DNA of 64,000 nt. Origin: Mytilisepta virgata (lineage: Eukaryota > Mollusca > Bivalvia > Mytilida > Mytilidae). The notes beneath the pieces were generated by a model. That model searched no databases and was not told the DNA's origin. It was given only the letters and a program-made list of their open reading frames with translations. Numbering within the stretch: position 1 is the first letter of the stretch; the number at the start of each line of letters is the position of its first letter. Both the position numbers and the translations under genes were made by a program. Where the stretch lies: assembly GCA_028015205.1 (NCBI GenBank), contig JAPWFG010000021.1, positions 2,046,001 through 2,110,000 of the forward strand, given 5' to 3'. Positions 1 through 63,236 of this stretch are shown one piece after another.

Positions 1-257
1 ATAATTCATGGCTTAATAAGTATCACTAGCTTGTGAACAATGAGGCTGTGAAGTCAGATCCTATTTATGGCAAGGAATGTTAAGAACTCCAACCTTCAAA
101 ACAAATCTAAACTTATCCTGCAAATACATGTAGCTGGTGGTTACCTCTGGGTTCTTTGGAAGTATTCTGGTTTCCTCCCCCAATAAAACTACCCACCAGG
201 ATATAGCCTATCACTGAATGGAGAAAAACTAAAACAAGCAAACAATTAAAACATTAC

Positions 258-50416
<50,159 letters not shown>

Positions 50417-50542
50417 CTTGAAGACAAGAAAGTACACAATTATATAGGAGCCTGTTGAACACTTCTATTGGTATTTGAGAATCATAAATAAATTCTCTGT
50501 ACAGGCAATTATGGCAATTAGCTGTGAATTGTTTATAAATTA

Positions 50543-50844
50543 AACTAGACATCAAGGAGATGGAATCCATCTCTGTCGGCCCTGCTGTATATAACTTGTG
50601 GTCAAAACTTTGAACGAATAAACTGAAGTTAAGCTTAGTAATAAAGCACTTGAGATAATAACCAATTCCGGTTATGTACTGAGAGTGATCTTTTTCAATA
50701 TAATTTCAGTTAAAGTGTTAAACTTTGAAGTCACAAAGGTTCTCAAGATATAGAGCTGACAGGATTTGTTAGACGAATTGACGAATGGACAGACCAACCG
50801 ATCACTATAGGATGACCACCACCAAGTGGCGGGGCCCTAATAAT
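50543..50844 (+). mobile_element. Family D element, copy 2 (short)
   Basis: Same head (CATCAAGGAGATGGAATCC) and end; the terminal hairpin is clearer, with arms CCACCAC and GTGGCGG around CAA, then GGCCCTAATAAT. Confidence 0.65.
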
Positions 50845-51136
50845 ACAAGTGTAACTCAAAAGTTAATGAAAAATTTGACAAAAAAGAACTTCATTCTCAC
50901 AAGTCAGTACCTTGAAATATCATCAATCTTAACTGGCCTTGTATATCTATTTCGGAAAATGGGACTACAACACCATGAAAATGCAAGTGAAATTCACACA
51001 AAATTGCAACTAAATACTGTCAAAGTCGAAATGTTTTCCATCATAAAATCATTTCCGTAATTCAGCAGGCTATATTTTTCCCATTTCTTGAGGTTTAGGT
51101 AGATTAGTTCATACAAACCATGGTTCATAGTTTGTC

Positions 51137-51440
51137 AGCTCACCAGGTCCAAAGGGTCATGTGAGCTTTTGTTATCTCACCAGGCCCAAAGGGACATGTG
51201 AGCTTTGTCATCACTTGGTGTCCATCTGTCCGTTAACTCTTTTACATTTTCGTCTTTTCCCCTTAAATTCCCTGGCCAAATAAACTGAAACTTGGTATGA
51301 AGGATGTGCGGATGGACCTTGATAAAGTTTGCATATTTTTTCCAGATATGACAACAAACATGGCCACTACAGGCATGAACAAATCACATTTCTCATTAGT
51401 CAAATCAAAATAAAAGAATCCATGGAACACAGATGCCCCC
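51137..51440 (-). mobile_element. Family A 3' end in minus orientation, with doubled tail hairpin
   Basis: Two hairpins in tandem: GCTCACCAGGTCC...GTCATGTGAGC at 51138-51166 and CTCACCAGGCCC...GGACATGTGAGC at 51176-51204, then the inverse of the usual CACCAAGTGATGAC tail. The only clear minus-strand member. Confidence 0.7.
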
Positions 51441-51720
51441 GCTTATAAATATGCAAGACTTAATGTACTAATTCAAACCTGTTGACATTTTGTTTTCTTT
51501 AAACTTAATGAGCAAAGTCATAGAGTGCCCATAATGGAGAATTTGGCAATTTTCAATTTATAAGGGGAATACCAAAAGAACGATGAAAGTGACATCATTC
51601 AAATTTGAACTTGATCAGTGTTTGGTGGTAATATGCATTGTGTATAAGTTTCATAAGATTTGGTTGAGGCAAAGTAAAGTAAGAGTGTGGAAACTGCAAA
51701 TTTGGCATTTTTTCAATTTA

Positions 51721-53570
51721 ACAAGAGGCTCACCTGGAGTCTGGCTTTCATTGGACAATTAATCAACTATTTGACCAAGTTTGTTGCAATTGGTTCAATT
51801 GTTCAGGAAAAATTTGTTGAAGATTTATTTTTCATAAGGTTTAATGTTAAAATATGTTCCCTGATGGTGGTAGTCCTGGCAGGAAGTTGACAAAATTTTA
51901 CCAGGAATAAGGGTGAACCTTAAATAAATGTAACACAACCCGACCTCAAATTACACAAACCAATAACTCCTAAATAGAATTTGGGATTCCCTTCAAAATT
52001 TCAGGGTAGGTAGATCTTAACATGGCAAACATTTTTCAATTTATATTTCACTTCTATCACAAATAGTTTTGCAGATAAATGCAAAAATGTTAAAATGTTG
52101 AAAATTTGACAAAAAAGGGCAATAACTCCTAAATGGGTTTTGGGATTTCCTTTAAAATTTCAGGGTATGTAGATCTTAACATGGCAAACATTTTTCAATT
52201 TATATTTCACTTCTTCTCAAATAGTTTTGGAGATAAATGCAAAAATGTTAAAATTTTGAAAATTTGACAAAAAAAGGGCAATAACTCCTAAATGGGTTTT
52301 GAGATTTCCTTTAAAATTTCAGGGTAGGTAGATCTCAACATGGCAAACATTTTTCAAATTTACATTTCACTTCTATCTCAAATAGTTTTGGAGATAAATG
52401 ACGAAAAATGTTAAATTTTGAAAATTTGACGAAAAAAGGGCAATAACTCCTAAATGGGTTTTGGAATTTCCTTCAAAATTTCAGGGTAGGTAGATCTTGT
52501 CATGCTGATAAATTTTATCCCAGTCAGATTTTCGATATCTGTAACGGTTTTTGAGTTATTAGCAAAAAACAGCAATTTACCCCTATGTTCTATTTTTAGT
52601 AACAGCGGCCATGTTTTTCGACGAATCAAAAATCCCCACATCAGTTCTATGCAGGGTACCCCATGGAACATTCATACGAAGTTTGGTTCTAATTATTCAA
52701 GTAGTTTCAGAGGAGAAGATTTTTGAAATAAAAATCGAACAGCATTCCGAAGTCCCCCGCCGCTAGAGCATCAGAAACCCTTGGACAAGTGAAACATAAC
52801 AAAATTTTCTCAAAGAGAGAGAATAGAAGGACAAACAATTCGTGGTTACTGCTAAAGTTTTTTACAAGTTAATGAGTGGTATGAAGACATTTATACAATA
52901 TGGGTATAGTGTTGAAATCTTATTTTACCATGTGTATTGAGAATTTATACAAATGTACATTTACTCCTTTTCAATAAACAGAAATGCTTTGATCAAAAGT
53001 ATTCCGCCTAACAAACTCTTAAAGACAGTATTTTTCAATTTTATAAGTTTCGATAGGAGTTTATGTTAGAAATAAATTTGCTAGAGCGCTTACAAGGTGG
53101 ACGGACGGACGGACGGAAGCACGGATGCCCGGCATTACCATATCCCCCGCATCGCGTTGCGGCTTGGGACAATAACATAAAAAAAAGCCAAAAATGTCAA
53201 AAAAGGGCAATAACGCTAACATCAGTTGACACATTTTCACAAAAATCAGCACACAGGTAGCTCTCATCATGCTGAACACTTTCAACCTGCCAGAATTTGC
53301 TACATAACCTAATGATTTTTGAGATATTTGTGAAAAAATGTTGTTTGACCCCTATGTTCTATTTTTAGTAACACCGGCCATGTTTTTCGACGAATCAAAA
53401 ATCCCCACATCAGTTCTATGCAGGGTACACCAAGGAACATTCATACCAAGTTTGGTTCTAATTAGTCAAGTAGTTTCAGAGGAGAAGAGTTTTGTATAAT
53501 TGTTAACGACGACGACGGACGCCAAGTGATGGCAATAGCTCACATGGCCTTTGGCCAGGTGAACTAAAAA
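51721..53570 (+). mobile_element. Family A variant inside a split repeat array
   Basis: Head ACAAGAGGCTCACCTGGAGT; four ~150-bp units with GGGCAATAACTCCTAAATGG; another short insertion at ~52740-53170; hairpin 53538-53566 (GCTCACATGGCC / GGCCAGGTGAAC), TAAAAA. Units of a different array (TGCATTGTGTATAAGTTTC / AGCATTGTGTATAAGTTAAG) flank both sides. Confidence 0.75.
52740..53172 (+). mobile_element. Short tandem-core-like element with GGAC microsatellite
   Basis: Starts near AGTCCCCCGCCGC, ends with (GGAC)4, then CCCCCGCATCGCGTTGCGG (arms CCGCA / TGCGG) and CTTGGGACAATAA. Same plan as the other families, at small size. Confidence 0.5.
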
Positions 53571-53739
53571 GGGACATAACTCAAGAACGTTAATAGTAGG
53601 GCCATCCAAATTTAAACTTGATCTGTGTGTGGTGGTAACAAGCATTGTGTATAAGTTAAGTTTCATAACATTTGGTAGAGGCAAAGTAAAATAAGAGTGC
53701 AGAAATAGCAAATTCTGCTTCTCGTAGGTTAAACTAAAA

Positions 53740-56255
53740 CAAGAGGCTCCCAAGAGCCTGAATCGCTCACCTGTTTTATTTTGTGTTGATCTCGCATCAA
53801 TGATTACTTTTGCTTTTACGCAATTTTATCCTTAATATTGACTTGCAAGCTAAAATATAGAATCCTGAACACAAATAAATCTGGTTGCTATGGACTTTTT
53901 CATTGGTTGCTATGGACTTTTTCAATGACCCTGACCTTCCATTTCAGTTGTACAGTTACCATTAAATTTATGCTCTAAACATCTGTGACAATGCGTCAGA
54001 CCATTATTTTTACTGATAATTACTGTTTACCAGTAATTAATTTTTCAAGGGCAAAAACTCCTATAAGGGGTCAAATGACGATTTTGGTCATGTTGACTTA
54101 TTTGTAGATCTTACTTTGCTGAACATTTCTGCTGTTTACAGTTTGTCTTTATCTATAATAATATTCAAGTTAAAAACCAATAAAATGCTCCGCTGGGCGC
54201 AGCTAGATACGACCGCAGATGTCGAACCCTGAATAGTTGGGGCAATTATGAACACAACATTCAAGCTTGATACAATACTGAATTTGGATTGTGAATAAAT
54301 ATTTGATACAGCATAGGTTTCTGACACAGAATGAATGTTGTCTGAGAACTTAAAAATTTTTAATTTACCTATTCAAACCATATCAGTATTATTTGTTTTT
54401 ATATATAAATCAGAAATAACCAATTTAAAATTTAAAATTGGGCACACATATCAATTTCTTGCTATTGCGCAATACTGTGCAATTGAAGATTTCTTGATAT
54501 TCCGCAATACTGTGCAATTGAAAATTTCTTGAAATATTTGACACATAATAGGTTTCTGACACAGAATAACTGAAATCAAAGAACTTAGAATTGGTCATAT
54601 GATTTTAATTTATATTCAATTTTTTGCTTCTTGTGCAATACAATATGCTGTGGAGAATTCCCGCCCCCACCCCCCCCCCACCCCCCCAAAAAAAATAATT
54701 TACCCCTTTTTTAGCTTTAATTTTGGACCCCGATTTGGACCAACTTGAAAACTGGGCCCATAATAAAAAAACTAAGTACATGTTTAGATTCAGCATATCA
54801 AAGAACCCCAAGAATTCAATTTTTGTTAAAATCAAACTAAGTTTAATTTTGGACCCTTTGGACCTGGACCTTAATGTAGACCAATTTGAAAACGGGACCA
54901 AAAATTAAGAATCTAAATGCACGGTTAGATTCGGCATATCAAAGAACCCCAATAGTTCAATTTTCGATGAAATCAAACAAAGTTTAATTTTGTATCCCGA
55001 TTTGGACCAACTTGAAAACTGGGCCCATAATAAAAAAACTAAGTACATGTTTAGATTCAGCATATCAAAGAACCCCAAGAATTCAATTTTTGTTAAAATC
55101 AAACTAAGTTTAATTTTGGACCCTTTGGACCTTAAAGTAAACCAATTTGAAAACGGGACCAAAAATTAAGAATCTAAATGCACGGTTAGATTCGGCATAT
55201 CAAAGAACCCCAATAGTTCAATTTTCGATGAAATCAAACAAAGTTTAATTTTGGACCCTTTTGGCCCCTAATTCCTAAACTGTTGGGACCAAAACTCCCA
55301 AAATCAATCCCAACCTTCCTTTTGTGGTCATAAACCTTGTGTTTAAATTTCATAAATTTCTATTTACTTATACTATAGTTATTGTGCAAAAACCAAGAAA
55401 AATGCTTATTTGGGCCCTTTTTTAGCCCCTAATTCCTAAACTGTTGGGACCAAAACTCCCAAAAACAATCCCAACCTTCCTTTTGTGGTCATAAACCTTG
55501 TGTTAAAATTTCATAGATTTCTGTCTACTTATACTAGAGTTATTGTGCGAAAACCAAGAAAAATGCTTATTGGGCCCTTTTTTGGCCCCTAATTCTTAAA
55601 CTGTTGGGACCAAAACTCCCAAAATCAATCCCAACCTTCCTTTTGTGGTCATAAACCTTGTGTTTAAATTTCATATATTTCTATTAACTTATACTAAAGT
55701 TATAGTGCGAAAACCAAATGTCTTCGGACGACGACGCTGACGACGGACGACGACGCCAACGTCATACCAATATACGACCGCAAAAATTTTGCGGTCGTAT
55801 AAAAACTGCAAAATTTCCTTAAAATTAACAATTCTGGGAAAAAAACCCGAAAATGGGTTGACTGATTCGTCTGAAAATTTCATAGAAGGTAGATCATGAC
55901 CTCATAAACATTTTTACTACTTGTCAGTTTTTTGCTGAAACTGCTTTAGTTTTTGAGATATGAGCAAAAAAGTGGATTTTCACCTATGTTTTATTTTTAG
56001 CCATGGCAGCCATGTTTCTCGATGCACAAGAAAATAAACTTTATACTGCATACCCAAAAGATCTTTCAGCCTAAGTTTTGCTGAAATTGATTCTGTAGTT
56101 TCAGAGGAGAGGATTTTTGAGTTTACATAGATAACGAAAATAATGTGAAAAATTGTCTTTAAAGGGTAAAAACTCCTATAAGGGGTCAACTGACGATTAT
56201 GTAGATCTTACTTTGCTAAAAATTTTTGCTGTTTACAGTTTGTCTTTATAATATT
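53740..56255 (+). mobile_element. Family A variant, split by B3, 3' end lost
   Basis: Head CAAGAGGCTCCCAAGAGCCT with GCTCACCTG; interrupted at 54179-55803; resumes with AACTGCAAAATTTCC and stops near 56255 in mid-core, without tail or hairpin. Confidence 0.72.
54179..55803 (+). mobile_element. Family B element B3, complete
   Basis: Head as B1; paired GGACCCCGATTTGGACC and GGACCCTTTGGACCT units; three TGTTGGGACCAAAACTCCC units; GACGACGGACGACGACG; perfect hairpin 55772-55800; AAAAA. Confidence 0.87.
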
Positions 56256-56606
56256 GTATTAGACGGTCAAGTGGTCCCATGGCTACCGATTCTATTGTCC
56301 CCTCAGTTAAGATTCTGTAGGATGGTTGGGGTTGTAATAATAATAAAGTCAATACAAAAAGTAACGTGTTTTCTTTCTTTCTTTCTTTTAGTTATCATCA
56401 TAAACAAGTATTAAACCATAATAACAAGAGAGCTGTCTGAGTGACAGCAAACCGACTTTTCCTTCTATTTCGTTTTTACTGAGTAACTTTTCTCAAACAA
56501 AGAAGTCAAGGGTCAAGGTCAGATGTCTACATCTTTAGTACACGACACATCATCTTGAGGTACACTACTCACACATCAAAGATCTAAGATCTAGGTTTTA
56601 AGACAA

Positions 56607-58841
56607 ACAAGTGTGGACCCTAAAAGATGTCTCGCCTGTCCGCGCTTGACCCAGAATAACATGCACTATCAAAGACCATGCTATCATTTGCCTACCATTA
56701 TGGTACATTTGAAACAGACATGCGAAAGCTGTTATGTGATTACTTGAGCAATTAATTAATTGAGGTCAAGGACAAAAGCCATATGTCAGAAACTGACCTC
56801 ATCAAAAAACCTTAATATGGTCACTGGACCGTGAATTGAGGTCAAGGACAAAAGGCATATATATATCCCCTGTCCACGCTTTATCCTAAAGCTTATATGA
56901 CCAATAATACAGTAACTTCTATAGCTATAGTATATTGTCATAATTGCTTAAAACAATATTTTTAAAATCTTACTGTGCATTGCCAAGAACCATACCGGTC
57001 TATCAATTGCTATTGTCTGGACTGACAGACAGACACTCGGAAGGGCGAGATACTATATACCCTCCACAACTCAGTTGGGCGAGGGGATAACAATAACTAA
57101 TCAATCAATAATTTTTCTATGGATCATCAAACTGTGCATTTTAAGTATTTCGTGCAAACCACCAAAAGATAAATAAATTGTCTCAAAATTTTGATGATTG
57201 CACCATACTGCGCGCACCATCGCTCATTTTATGTCAATTCTTCGAGAACCGGCATTCAAGTGATAAATCAATGGCTTTTTTGTATGCTAATTTTAAATTT
57301 CAGAACCACCCATATTTATATAAAATTTTGTGTCAACAAATATAACAATTTTGAAACAAAGTTTAAATATATACTTATCCTTTTTATATTTATATCAATC
57401 CAAATATTCTTATTGAAAGGACATCCACACAAAAATTAACATTACATTACAGACTTATTTACAAAGTCATGAATCAATAGATCAATAGTTTTGATATGTT
57501 TTAGTAGTTCTCACAATTTTGCCAGGGGCTATTGAGGGTTGTGAAATTATTTATGTGTGAAATTTAATAAACAAGATCTTTGGTTTTATGATCAACAAAA
57601 TACTTTTTCTCAAATAGATTATATACATAATCATGTAAGTTTTGTATCAATTATCTTAGGTATGCCATTCGAAGAGAAAAAACTAGATGGAACTTTATAC
57701 ACAAAGTTATACTTCTCCCCCCCCCCTTCCTGTTTGTCTATCCCCTAATTAAAACATTAGTGATCAATCTGAAAATATGAGGTGGGCAAGTTCTTATATA
57801 TATGGCGAGTCTAGATATTGCAGTTGCTGAAAAATGGACTGTAAAAGAAAAAAATTGACAAAGTCACTGAACCATGAAATTGAGGTCAAGGGCACATGAA
57901 AGGTGTCAGACTGGCATGTACCCATACAGATCTTGCTATAAGCCATGTATGATGAGTCTATTCATTGTAGTTGCTGTAAAATAGACTTTAAAGAAAAAAA
58001 TTGACAAAGTCACTGAACCATGAAATTGAGGTCAAGGACACATGACAGGTGTCAGACTGGCATGTACCCATATAGATCTAGCTATAGACCATATCTGATG
58101 AATCTAGTCATTGCACTTGCTGAAATATAAACTTTTGAGGAAAAAATTGACAAAGTCACTGAACCATGAAATTGAGGTCAAGGGCACATGAAAGGTGTCA
58201 GACTGGCATGTACCCATACAGATCTTGCTATAAGCCATGTATGATGAGTCTATTCATTGTAGTTGCAGAAAAATGGACTTTAGAAGAAAAAATTGACAAA
58301 GTCACTGAGCTGTGAAATTGAGGTCAAGGACACATGACAGGTGTCAGACTCCCATGTACCCATATAGATCTTACTATATACCAAATATGATGACTCTAAA
58401 CATTACAGTTACTAAGAAAGGGACTTGAATGTAAAACTATGTCGCAGATTTTCGAAGTTCACTGAACCGTGCAATTGAGGTCAAGGACAAATGACAGGTG
58501 TCAGACTGGCATGTACCCATATAGATCTCACTGTAGACCAAATATAATAACTCTAGGTATTATAGTTTCTGAGAAAAGGATTTGAATGTAAAACTATGTC
58601 GCAATGTTTATGTGGGTATTGAACCATGAAAAAAAGGTCAAGGTCATCTAAAAATGTGCTGCTGAAAAGGTCATCACTTCATGCACCTGTGGACCAAAGA
58701 TGAACATTGTAAGTATTATACTTTAAAAGTTATTAAGGTTTTACAAAAAGTTAACGCCGTCGCTGTCGCCTTCGCCGTCGCCGCCGGATTACTATACCTA
58801 TGTCTCGCTTCCAGCGACTTTCGTCGCAGGCGAGACAAAAA
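56607..58841 (+). mobile_element. Family C element C4, nested in family F
   Basis: Head GTGTGGACCCTAAAAGATGT with CTCGCCTGTC; core units of 146 bp (AAGTCACTGA at 57861, 58007, 58153, 58299); CGTCGCCGCCG run; hairpin 58802-58836 with outer arms GTCTCGC and GCGAGAC, then AAAAA. A unit-like ending at ~57000-57075 and 57080-57780 of unassigned AT-rich DNA lie inside. Confidence 0.78.
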
Positions 58842-59520
58842 GTTACAGGGTAGACACGATTAGCAATTCATTGACCTTGAGGTCAAAGTTCAAGGTCAAC
58901 ATCCTGTGGATTAAACCTATGTACACAACATATATTCAAGGCCTAGGTCTTAAGGCAAAAAAGTTATAAAAATGACCAATTTATTGACCTTGAGGTCAAG
59001 GGTCAAGGTCAATATCCTTGGAATGTGAAACGTCTCCAGGTAACCTACCCACACAGATCCACGGCCTAGGTTCTTAGATAAAAAAGTTACAAAAATTACA
59101 TATTTATTGACCTTGAGGTCAATGGTCAAGGTCAATATTCTTGGTACACGACGCATCATCTTGAGATAACCTACCAGACACAAAAAATCCAAGGCCAAGG
59201 TCTTTAGACAAAAAAGTTACAGGCCGGACACGAAGATGAACTAAAATGACCTATTTATTCACCCTAAGGTCAAGGTCATAGGTCAAAATTTTGAAACATG
59301 ACACATGTCTTGAGGTGACATATCCACATGCCATAGATCTATGGTCTAGGTCTTAAGACAAGAAAATTATAGGCCTTACACGATTGGCAGCTGCCCAAAA
59401 ATGACCTATTTATTGACCTTGAGGTCAACGGTCAAGGTCAATATTATTGGTTCGCGACACATCATCTTGGGATAACCTGCCTACTTGTACACACCAAAAA
59501 TCCAAGGCCTAGGTCTTTAG

Positions 59521-59705
59521 ACAAAACAGTTACAGGCCGGACACAAAGACGATCTAAAATGACCAGGTCTTTAGACAAAACAGTTACAGGCCGGACACAA
59601 AGACGATCTAAAATGACCAGGTCTTTAGACAAAACAGTTACAGGCCGGACACAAAGACGATCTAAAATGACCAGGTCTTTAGACAAAACAGTAACAGGCC
59701 GGACA
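59521..59705 (+). repeat. 54-bp tandem repeat, four copies
   Basis: ACAAAACAGT begins at 59521, 59575, 59629 and 59683, an exact 54-bp step. Because 54 is a multiple of 3, an 18-residue repeat ORF appears on the minus strand; it is a by-product. Confidence 0.92.
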
Positions 59706-59950
59706 CAAAGATGATCTAAAATGACCTATTTATTTACCCTATTGTCAAGGGTCAAGGTCATAGGTCAACATTTTTGGAACATGAGACATCACTTGAGGTG
59801 ACATATTCACATGCCATAGATCTACGGTCTAGGTCTGAAGACAAGAAAGTTATAGGCCGGACATGATTGGCGGCCGCCCATCCGACTTCACCAATTCAAT
59901 TACCGGATTTTTCCAGAGGAAAACCCGGTTAAAAACTTTAGTTTATAAAA

Positions 59951-62900
59951 ACAAGAGGCTCAGAGGGCTGAGCCTGTATCACTCACCTGGGAGTCACAAA
60001 TTTTTGATTTGATTTGATGGACTAGATTGATTTCTCGAATGTTACATAGACCTTCCATAGATGCGTCATACCAAGTATAAGTTCATTTGGCCAAACAGTT
60101 TCAGAGGAGAATAATTTAACAAGAGTGGACACACAAAAATGTCTTGCCTGTCGTGTATTTCTAATGAAAGTAAATGCTATCAGACATATTGCATACAGTA
60201 TTCGAAAAACAGGCCAAAACACAAAAGCTTAACTATAACCACTGAACCATGAAAATGAGGTCAAGGTCAGATGACACCTGCCAGTTGGACATGTACACCT
60301 TACAGTCCTTACATACACCAAATATAGTAGACCTATTGCATACAGTATTCGAAAAACAGGTCAAAACACAAAAACTTAACTATAACCACTGAACCATGAA
60401 AATGAGGTCAAGGTCAGATGACACCTACCAGTTGGACATGTACACCTTACAATCCTTCCATACACCAAATATAGTAGACCTAGTGCATACAGTATTCGAA
60501 ACAGGCCAAAACACAAAAACTTAACTATAAACACTGAACCATGAAAATGAGGTCAATGTTAGATGACACCTGCCAGTTGGACATGTACACCTTACAATCC
60601 TTACATACACCAAATATAGTAGACCTATTGCATACAGTATTCGAAAAACAGCACAAAACACAAAAACTTAACTATAACCACTGAACCATGAAAATGAGGT
60701 CAAGGTTAGATGACACCTGCCAGCTGGACATGTACAACTTACAATCCTTCCATACACCAAATATACTAGACCTATTGCTTATAATATCCAAGATATGGAC
60801 TTGACCACCAAAACTTAACCTTGTTCACTGATCCTTGAAATTGGGTCGAGGTCAATTGAAAACTGTCTGACGGGGATGAGGACCTTGTAAGGTATGCACA
60901 TACCAAATATAGTTATCCTATTACTCATAATAAGAGAGAAATTAACATTACAAAAAATCTTAACTTTTTTTTCAAGTAGTCACTGAACCATGGAAATGAG
61001 GTCAAGGACAATGTACATATGACAGACAGAAACTTCGTAACATAAGGCATCTATATACATAGTATAAAGTATCCAGGTCTTCCACCTGCTAAAATATAAA
61101 GCTTTTAAGAAGTGAGTTAACGCCGCCGCCGCCGCCGCCGGATCACTATCCCTATGTCGAGCTTTCTGCGACTAAAGTCGCAGGCTCGACAAAAATTTGA
61201 CCAATGATAACATAAAGCTTCTGGTGGCCATTTTGTTTCACAGACTATGATAATTTATGCAAATTTTGTAATGGACCTTTCATAGATGCTCCATACCACA
61301 AGTCAGTTCATTTGGCTTTACAGTTTCAGAGTAGAAGTTTTAAATTTGGACCAATCAGAACATGTAAATGCTAATGGCGACCATTTCGTTTCACAGACCG
61401 GGATGATTTATGCAAACTTTGTAAAGGACCTTCCATAGATGCTCCATACCAAAAATCAGTTTATTCGGCTTCACGGTTTCAGAGAAGTTTTAGATTTGGA
61501 CCAATCAGAACATGAAAATGCTAAATGGCGGCCATTTTGTTTCACCGACCAGGATGATTTATTCAAACTTTGTAAAGGACCTTCCATAGATGCTCCATAC
61601 CAAAAATCAGTTCATTTGGCTTTATGGTTTCAGAGAAGTTTTAAATTCGGACCAATCAGAACATGTAAATGCTAATGGCCCTCATTTTATTTCACGGACC
61701 GGGATGATTTATGCAAACTTTGCAAAGGACCTTCCATAGATGCTCCATACCAAAAATCAGTTCATTTGGCTTTACAGTTTCAGAGGAGAAGTTTTAAATT
61801 TCGACCAATCAGAACATGTAATGCTCATGGCGGCCATTTTGTTTCAGGGACCGGGATGATTTATGCAAATTTTGTAATGGACCTTTCATAGATGCTCCAT
61901 ACCACAAGTCAGTTCATTTGGCTTTACAGTTTCAGAGGAGATTTTAATTTGGACCAATCAGAACATGTAAATACTAATGGCCCCCATTTTGTTTCACAGA
62001 CCGGGATGATTTATGCAAACTTTGTAAAGGACCTTCCATAGATGCTCCATACCAAAAATCAGTTTATTCGGCTTCACGGTTTCAGAGGAGAAGTTTTAGA
62101 TTTGGACCAATCAGAACATGAAAATGCTAAATGGCGGCCATTTTGTTTCACCGACCAGGATGATTTATTCAAACTTTGTAAAGGACCTTCCATAGATGCT
62201 CCATACCAAAAATCAGTTCATTTGGCTTTATGGTTTCAGAGGAGAAGTTTTAAATTCGGACCAATCAGAACATGTAAATGCTAATGGCCCTCATTTTATT
62301 TCACGGACCGGGATGATTTATTCAAACTTTGCAAAGGACCTTCCATAGATGCTCCATACCAAAAATCAGTTCATTTGGCTTTACAGTTTCAGAGGAGAAG
62401 AAGTTTTAAATTTCGACCAATCAGAACATGTAATGGTCATGGCGGCCATTTTGTTTCATGGACCAGGATGATTTATGCAAACTTTGTAAAGGACCTTCCA
62501 TTGATGCCTCGTACCAAAAATCAGTTTATTTGGCTTCACGGTTTCAGAGTAGAAGAAGTTTTAGATTTGGACCAATCAGAACATGAAAATGCTAATGGCG
62601 GCCATTTTGTTTCACCAACCAGGATGATTTATTCAAATTTTGTTAAGCACTTTCCATAGATGCTCCATACCAAAAATCAGTTCATTTGGCTTTACGGTTT
62701 CAGAGGAGAAGTTTTAAATTTCGACCAATCAGAACATGTAAATGCTAATGGCAGCCATTTTGTTTCACAGACCGGGATGATTTATGCAAACTTTGTAAAG
62801 GACCTTCCATTGATGCCTCGTACCAAAAATCAGTTTATTTGGCTTCACGGTTTCAGAGTAGAAGTTTTAGATTTGGACCAATCAGAACATGTAAATGCTA

Positions 62901-63236
62901 ATGGTGGCCATTTTGTTTCACCGACCAGGATGATTTATTCAAATTTTGTTAAGCACTTTCCATAGATGCTCCATACCAAAAATCAGTTCATTTGGCTTTA
63001 CGGTTTCAGAGGAGAAGTTTTAAATTTCGACCAATCAGAACATGTAAATGCTAATGGCGGCCATTTTGTTTCGCGGACCCGAATGATTTATGCAAACTTT
63101 GTAAAGGACCTTCCATAGAAGCTTCAGGCCAAGTTTCAGTTTAATAACTCCAGGGGTTTCAGAGAAGATAAAAATGTAAAGGTTACAGACAAACGACGGA
63201 CGTCAAGTGATGGCAAAAGCTCATATGGAGCTAAAA
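59951..63236 (+). mobile_element. Family A variant with long ~151-bp array
   Basis: Head ACAAGAGGCTCAGAGGGCTG with CACTCACCTGG; C5 nested at 60118; then about 13 units of 149-153 bp (CCAATCAGAA at 61351, 61501, 61652, 61805, 61954, 62107) to 63120; end GACGGACGTCAAGTGATGG, short hairpin AGCTC / GAGCT, TAAAAAA. The repeated frames here are not genes. Confidence 0.85.
60118..61195 (+). mobile_element. Family C element C5, nested in a family A variant
   Basis: Same head, core and hairpin as C2 (hairpin 61156-61190). Core units recur about every 147 bp (TTCGAA at 60201, 60348, 60495, 60640). The host element resumes at TTTGACCAATGATAACAT. Confidence 0.85.

Larger units (their letters stand above)
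56422..59935 (+). mobile_element. Family F element (TGACCTTGAGGTCA core), split by C4
   Basis: Head ACAAGAGAGCTGTCTGAGTG then AACCGACTTTTCC; ~120-bp units with TTGACCTTGAGGTCAA; terminal hairpin 59902-59929 with arms ACCGGATTTTTCC and GGAAAACCCGGT, then TAAAAA. The head motif AACCGACTTTTCC is the inverse of the hairpin arm with two mismatches. Confidence 0.78.

Noticed and set aside
59462..59686. Minus-strand ORF with an 18-residue repeat
   Set aside because: Direct product of a 54-bp tandem repeat; no start context or homology.
61439..62965. Series of plus-strand ORFs with repeated MLHTKNQFIRLHGF-type peptides
   Set aside because: They are one frame of the ~151-bp tandem array; the frame breaks with each unit-length change, and the repeats also lie in other elements. 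Not a protein gene.
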